From NCBI GenBank assembly GCA_910585445.1, contig CAJUEK010000005.1, positions 40,203 to 104,202 on the forward strand: a DNA stretch of 64,000 nucleotides, read 5' to 3'. The notes beneath the pieces were generated by a model. The model was not told the origin of the DNA, made no database searches, and saw only the letters and a program-made list of their open reading frames with translations. Within the stretch, counting starts at the first letter, position 1, and every line of letters begins with the position of its first letter. Source of the stretch: an uncultured Bacteroidales bacterium (lineage in GTDB: Bacteria; Bacteroidota; Bacteroidia; Bacteroidales; UBA932). Position numbers and translations under genes: made by a program. Below are positions 60,363 to 64,000 of the stretch, piece after piece.

Positions 60363-61799
60363 TTACTCAACTTTGATGTCATCAACTTCTGCCCACTGGA
60401 TGCCCTCAGTGTTCTGATTAGAGCCGCCACCGTTATTGCCTGTAATGCTTGTATGGCCGTAAAGGTCGTTACCGTTGCTTGTGGCATCCTTTGCTACATT
60501 GCCTGAACCTTCATTCAGTTTCCAGTATGCTATCAGGCCTGACGAAGCTGCGTCAACTGAATAGAAGTGTCCGTCAGCTTTCAGCTCAGACTCTGTAAGA
60601 ACCTTGTTCCAGATGCGGACCTCAGACATGGTACCTTTCAAGCAGCGGCGGTTGTCGCATGAGAAGCCGAGGTAGAAATTCCTCTTGGAGCCCCACCCTG
60701 ATTCTGCAGTCCATTCTCCTGTCTGAAGAGACATGGTAGTGATGCCATTGTCAAGGGTCTTCTCGCCTTTTTTCTCTCCGTTTACATACAAGGCGATTTT
60801 TCCGTTGTCGAAAGTTGTGGCGATGTGATACCACTTTTGGGTATTGACGGTTGCGACACCGTTCAATTTACATTCAGTTATGTTATTATAAACCACCTCA
60901 ACATCTCCCTCGCTGTCTGATTTTCCGATTATCCTTATAAGGAATTTAGCTTCTATTCCGAGCAGAGTGTTGATTTCCGAGTCCGAACCCATTCTCTTGT
61001 TGAAGCTTTCTGCGGTCATGAGCATCTCAGCAGTGAATTGGCTCAGATCAGTAAGCGGAGCTGGAGTCGGCCAATTTGAATAGAGGCACGCACCATCGAA
61101 ATTCACGACATTTATCTTGTCAGAAGGTGCCGGTTCGCTGCCGCCTTTCTGGGTGATGTTGATTACGATGTCATTCGCTCCTTCTGCAGAAAGAGTCAAA
61201 GTGGCGGTTCTCTCCGCACCTGTGTTTGCAGGAATGATAATGCCGAGTACAGGAGCTGTAGTCTGTGCCAGCTGTGCTGTGACCCAATCTGCTCCGTCAC
61301 TCTTCTTCAATGTTATGGCATCCTTGTTCAAAGACGTTTTGAAATTCACCATCGCGTTGCCGCCTGTAGCTTCGAAGCTCAGGTTCTTTTGACTTGCATC
61401 CGAGAGATCAAACTCCACAGCAGGATCAGGTGCGTCACCTGCGGCTACAGTTATTGTGAATGTTGCAGTAGCCTTGCCGCAAGTGAATGTGAAGGCTGCT
61501 TTCTGCTCCTGCTCAGTCTCGTTTGCTTCGACATCGAACTTGACTGTAGCTCCGTTCTTGCCTGATGTTGCAGAAACAGTAACCCAGCTGTACTCGTTTT
61601 CGGATGTGAGAGTCCAGTCGGCTGAACTTGTCACCTTTACATCCACAGAACCGCCGCCGTTGCCGAAAGCTTTCTCTTTAGGATTAATGGAAATGACGTC
61701 CTCAGTAGGATCTGTTCCTGGTTCAGGAGTGTTTTGTGCAGGTTTCTCGCAGCTTGCAAAAGCAAGGACTGCTGCCGCAAACAATAAAAACTTTTTCAT
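60363..61799 (-). CDS. BACON/LamG-domain lipoprotein
   Basis: A 478-residue exported lipoprotein (LAFASCEKP, acylated Cys17). Two BACON-like domains lie near 38-118 (FGNGGGSVDVKVTSSADWTL, YSWVTVSATSGKNGATVKFD) and 130-225 (FEATGGNAMVNFKTS, ADWVTAQLAQ). A LamG/concanavalin-like domain follows at about 235-460 (TQKWYHIATTFDNGKIALYV, GTMSEVRIWNKVLTESELKA, GLIAYWKLNEGSGNVAKDAT), closely like the one in the PUL lipoprotein at 36021. Probably surface glycan binding. Divergent from the next lipoprotein gene, convergent with ahcY. Confidence 0.85.
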   Translation of the reverse strand: MKKFLLFAAAVLAFASCEKPAQNTPEPGTDPTEDVISINPKEKAFGNGGGSVDVKVTSSADWTLTSENEYSWVTVSATSGKNGATVKFDVEANETEQEQKAAFTFTCGKATATFTITVAAGDAPDPAVEFDLSDASQKNLSFEATGGNAMVNFKTSLNKDAITLKKSDGADWVTAQLAQTTAPVLGIIIPANTGAERTATLTLSAEGANDIVINITQKGGSEPAPSDKINVVNFDGACLYSNWPTPAPLTDLSQFTAEMLMTAESFNKRMGSDSEINTLLGIEAKFLIRIIGKSDSEGDVEVVYNNITECKLNGVATVNTQKWYHIATTFDNGKIALYVNGEKKGEKTLDNGITTMSLQTGEWTAESGWGSKRNFYLGFSCDNRRCLKGTMSEVRIWNKVLTESELKADGHFYSVDAASSGLIAYWKLNEGSGNVAKDATSNGNDLYGHTSITGNNGGGSNQNTEGIQWAEVDDIKVE

Positions 61800-62202
61800 A
61801 TTGTTAAAAATGTGTTTGGTTATAAAATTCAGTGCTGCATCTGCCCGTCTAATATTGGGGCACGGTTCCTTAAATCACATACGGGCCAAATAAAAATGGA
61901 CATGCTGCCATGACCATTCCCAATTATTAAACAAATATAATAAGAAATCCGATATCTTCATTATTCCATAAATATTTTTTGCAAAATGTACATTTTTTGC
62001 ATTCGGAAATTTGAAAAATCCAGATGCTTTCCAGTGTAAATTATTAGCTCAAAATGTCCTCAGAGTGGCTGTGTCGCAACATGCGCACCTTTAAAACATC
62101 GCTTTTGCATTAAAAAAAAGCAGAAAAATTCATGTTGATAAGAAATAGTTAATTATATTTACCGGGTAAAACTGGCGAATTTTAAATTTAACATAGGCTT
62201 TT
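61800..62202. other. divergent promoter region of two lipoprotein genes
   Basis: AT-rich 403-bp gap. TATATTTA at 62154-62161 is a one-mismatch -7 box for the plus-strand gene; a minus-strand TTTATTTG lies near 61893. No gene or structured RNA recognised. Confidence 0.45.
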
Positions 62203-64000
62203 ATGAAAATCAGAAACATTTTTATCGGTATTCTTGCAGCAGCCGGACTTATCATCACAGGCTGTCAGGAAAAGGATCCCATCCAGGGAGAACCGAATTT
62301 GACATTGACACCGTCTGAACTGACATTCGACACTCAGGATGCAGCCACTCAGACAATTACTCTTACCTCTACAAGAGACTGGAAAGTAAAGGGAAGTCTT
62401 CCTGAGTGGGTTGACGTATCTCCTGCATCGGGGGGGGCAAAGCCTGACGGAATAACAATCGAGGTTACCGTTACCGCAAACGATGCGGCTGACCGTACTG
62501 CATCCGTTGACTTCACTATCGGAACCGTCACAAAAACTCTTTCCATTTCCCAAAAAGGTGACGGAACAGCAGCACCGGGCGGAGACGGCACCGCAGAATC
62601 TCCTTTCAGCGTAGCCAAGGCCATCGAGTTCGTCTCAGCAATGGAGGCTGACGTTGAATCCACAACTGAATATTATGTATCAGGCACAATCTGCCAGATT
62701 AAGGATGCGTCAGGCGTACAGCAGTACGGAAACATAACCTACCTTATCTCAGATGACGGCAACTACGACAAGGCCACAAGCTTCACTTGCCACAGGGGAC
62801 TGTATCTGAACGGCGCAAAGTTCACATCTGCTGACCAGATTAAAGTCGGAGACAAAGTCGTGGTATGCGGCAAGGTCCTCAATTATTACGGAAACACTCC
62901 GGAGTTTGCCCAGGGCAACAAAATCGTGACTCTTAACGGCCAGGGAGGCGGAGAAACTCCAGACCCGGGTCCTTTCACTGTAGCTCCAATCAACACTATT
63001 CTTGCATTGGGAGAGGGTACTGCGATTGGTGACGGCATCGGAATCGAGGGTGTCATCATCTCAAGTGCCGACCTCCATAATCTTACCTCACAGAAAGGTG
63101 CATATATTCAGGATGCTACCGGAGGTCTTCAGCTCAGATTCACTGCCAACCATGACTTCAAGTTCGGTGACAAGGTTAAAATCAATCTTTCAGGAGCTAA
63201 GAAGGGCGCTTATAACAAGGCAGTCCAGGTTGAGGTTGACAACAGCATGGCAGTCCGTGTTTCTTCAGGTGAGACAGTGACGCCTAAGACGGTTTCCGTG
63301 GCGGATTTCCTTGCAAACAAATATGAAGGTCAGTATGTGGCAGTGGAAAATGTGCAGGTGAATATCCAGGACCTTTCAAAGACATGGGTTGTCGCAGGCG
63401 CACACACAAGCATCAATATAGATGAGAAGAACGGCAGCAAATTCATCGTGTTCTCATCCCAATATTCAAAATTCGGTTCAGAGACCGTTCCTCAGGGTTC
63501 CGGTACACTCAAGGGTATCGCAACAAGGAACAATGACGACATCCAGCTTATATTCGCTCAGAATTCAGACTATGCCGGCCTTACCGGCGCACGTTTCGGC
63601 AATGACAAGCTGTTTTCTGTCTCTCCGGCTGAATTGAATGTTTCCGCTGACGCCGAGTCAGCTACATTCAAGGTAAACGGAAATGTCGCATGGACAGCTT
63701 CAGTTACCGAGGGCGATTTCGTGAAGATTATCTATGGCCAGAGCGGAAACGGTGCGGATGATGTCGTTCTCGAGCTTACAAAGAACGAGTCCGAGGAGTC
63801 AGCAAGAACTGCAAAGATTACCGTGACAACGACTGAAGATGTGCCGACGAAGTCATATGTCGTCACTTTGACCCAGGCCAAGAAGGCTGGTGAAGTAAGC
63901 GGTGATGTGTTTGAATTGACCTTCCCGGATGGAAATTCAAAAGAGATCAGTTCATATACAGATACTTGGGAAGTTACTCTGAATGATTTCACTTGGACTA
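62203..64000 (+). CDS. BACON/DUF5689-like lipoprotein, cut by window edge
   Basis: About 599 codons are present; the stop lies beyond the window. Lipobox LIITGCQEK gives acylated Cys20. A BACON domain at about 32-118 (DWKVKGSLPEWVDVSPASGG), an OB-fold-like module about 130-245 (SPFSVAKAIEFVSAMEADVE, YYVSGTICQIKD, GDKVVVCGKVLNYYGNTPEF), a DUF5689-like module about 255-460 (GIGIEGVIISSADLHNLTSQ, AYIQDATGGLQLRF) and a further BACON-like domain about 465-560 follow. A G8 run (62430-62437) begins at nucleotide 228, the same offset as in the lipoprotein gene at 4759. Likely surface exposed; ligand unknown. Confidence 0.85.
   Translation, partial: MKIRNIFIGILAAAGLIITGCQEKDPIQGEPNLTLTPSELTFDTQDAATQTITLTSTRDWKVKGSLPEWVDVSPASGGAKPDGITIEVTVTANDAADRTASVDFTIGTVTKTLSISQKGDGTAAPGGDGTAESPFSVAKAIEFVSAMEADVESTTEYYVSGTICQIKDASGVQQYGNITYLISDDGNYDKATSFTCHRGLYLNGAKFTSADQIKVGDKVVVCGKVLNYYGNTPEFAQGNKIVTLNGQGGGETPDPGPFTVAPINTILALGEGTAIGDGIGIEGVIISSADLHNLTSQKGAYIQDATGGLQLRFTANHDFKFGDKVKINLSGAKKGAYNKAVQVEVDNSMAVRVSSGETVTPKTVSVADFLANKYEGQYVAVENVQVNIQDLSKTWVVAGAHTSINIDEKNGSKFIVFSSQYSKFGSETVPQGSGTLKGIATRNNDDIQLIFAQNSDYAGLTGARFGNDKLFSVSPAELNVSADAESATFKVNGNVAWTASVTEGDFVKIIYGQSGNGADDVVLELTKNESEESARTAKITVTTTEDVPTKSYVVTLTQAKKAGEVSGDVFELTFPDGNSKEISSYTDTWEVTLNDFTWT
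62430..62437 (+). repeat. G8 homopolymer inside a BACON domain
   Basis: Eight G in TCG GGG GGG GCA encode Ser76-Gly77-Gly78-Ala79. Position and codons mirror the tract at 4986-4993. Confidence 0.75.

Overview
The window looks like the chromosome of a gut-type member of the Bacteroidales. The evidence is the SusC/SusD pair with an ECF sigma/FecR control module, several TonB-dependent receptors with N-terminal carboxypeptidase-regulatory-like domains, BACON-domain lipoproteins, the Bacteroidetes-only families DUF4249, DUF4876 and BT_3987-N, promoters of the TTTG-N19..22-TAnnTTTG type, and start codons that mostly lack a Shine-Dalgarno sequence. No phage, integrase, transposase or CRISPR array is visible.\n\nLayout. 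0-1 kb: metK (cut by the left edge). 1.4-6.7 kb: an Oar-like TonB-dependent receptor and a BACON/OB-fold lipoprotein. 7-10.7 kb: a duplicated-domain lipoprotein, then an accessory patch with DUF2442, a DUF4160 remnant and an MNT/HEPN toxin-antitoxin pair, then tRNA-Gly. 11-17.6 kb: a four-gene outer-membrane operon (TonB receptor, DUF4876 lipoprotein, DUF6850-like barrel, FISUMP lipoprotein). 17.9-20.1 kb: a SIMPL protein, a methyltransferase of the O6-alkylguanine family and a DUF3298 lipoprotein. 20.3-24 kb: rpsL-rpsG-fusA-rpsJ, then an abnormal CAU tRNA with its own promoter and terminator. 25-37.2 kb: a probable N-glycan utilisation locus (frameshifted ECF sigma, divergent FecR, SusC, SusD, GH18 endoglycosidase, two BT_3987-N surface lipoproteins). 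37.5-45.3 kb: a DUF1573 protein and the methionine cluster asd-metY-thrA-metX with a divergent Lrp/AsnC regulator. 46-53.4 kb: a second sigma/anti-sigma operon, a MORN-TonB fusion and a receptor/DUF4249 operon. 53.8-60.2 kb: DUF2188, tRNA-Leu, PAP2 phosphatase, a glycosyltransferase fragment, comF, fabG and ahcY. 60.4-64 kb: two divergent BACON lipoproteins, the second cut by the right edge.\n\nMetabolic theme: aspartate to homoserine to methionine (thrA, asd, metX, metY), methionine to SAM (metK) and SAH recycling (ahcY) all lie here, though in separate transcription units.\n\nThe most unusual content is outside ordinary genes. At least five families of dispersed intergenic repeats recur across the window. 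They include arrays with an exact 51-bp period that keep a 17-codon frame, and a hairpin family with a constant six-base loop and a compensatory base-pair change. Four runs of exactly eight G or C occur. Three lie in lipoprotein genes, two of them at the same nucleotide offset. The fourth puts the PUL sigma factor out of frame by one base, so it may be a phase-variable switch or a sequencing artefact.
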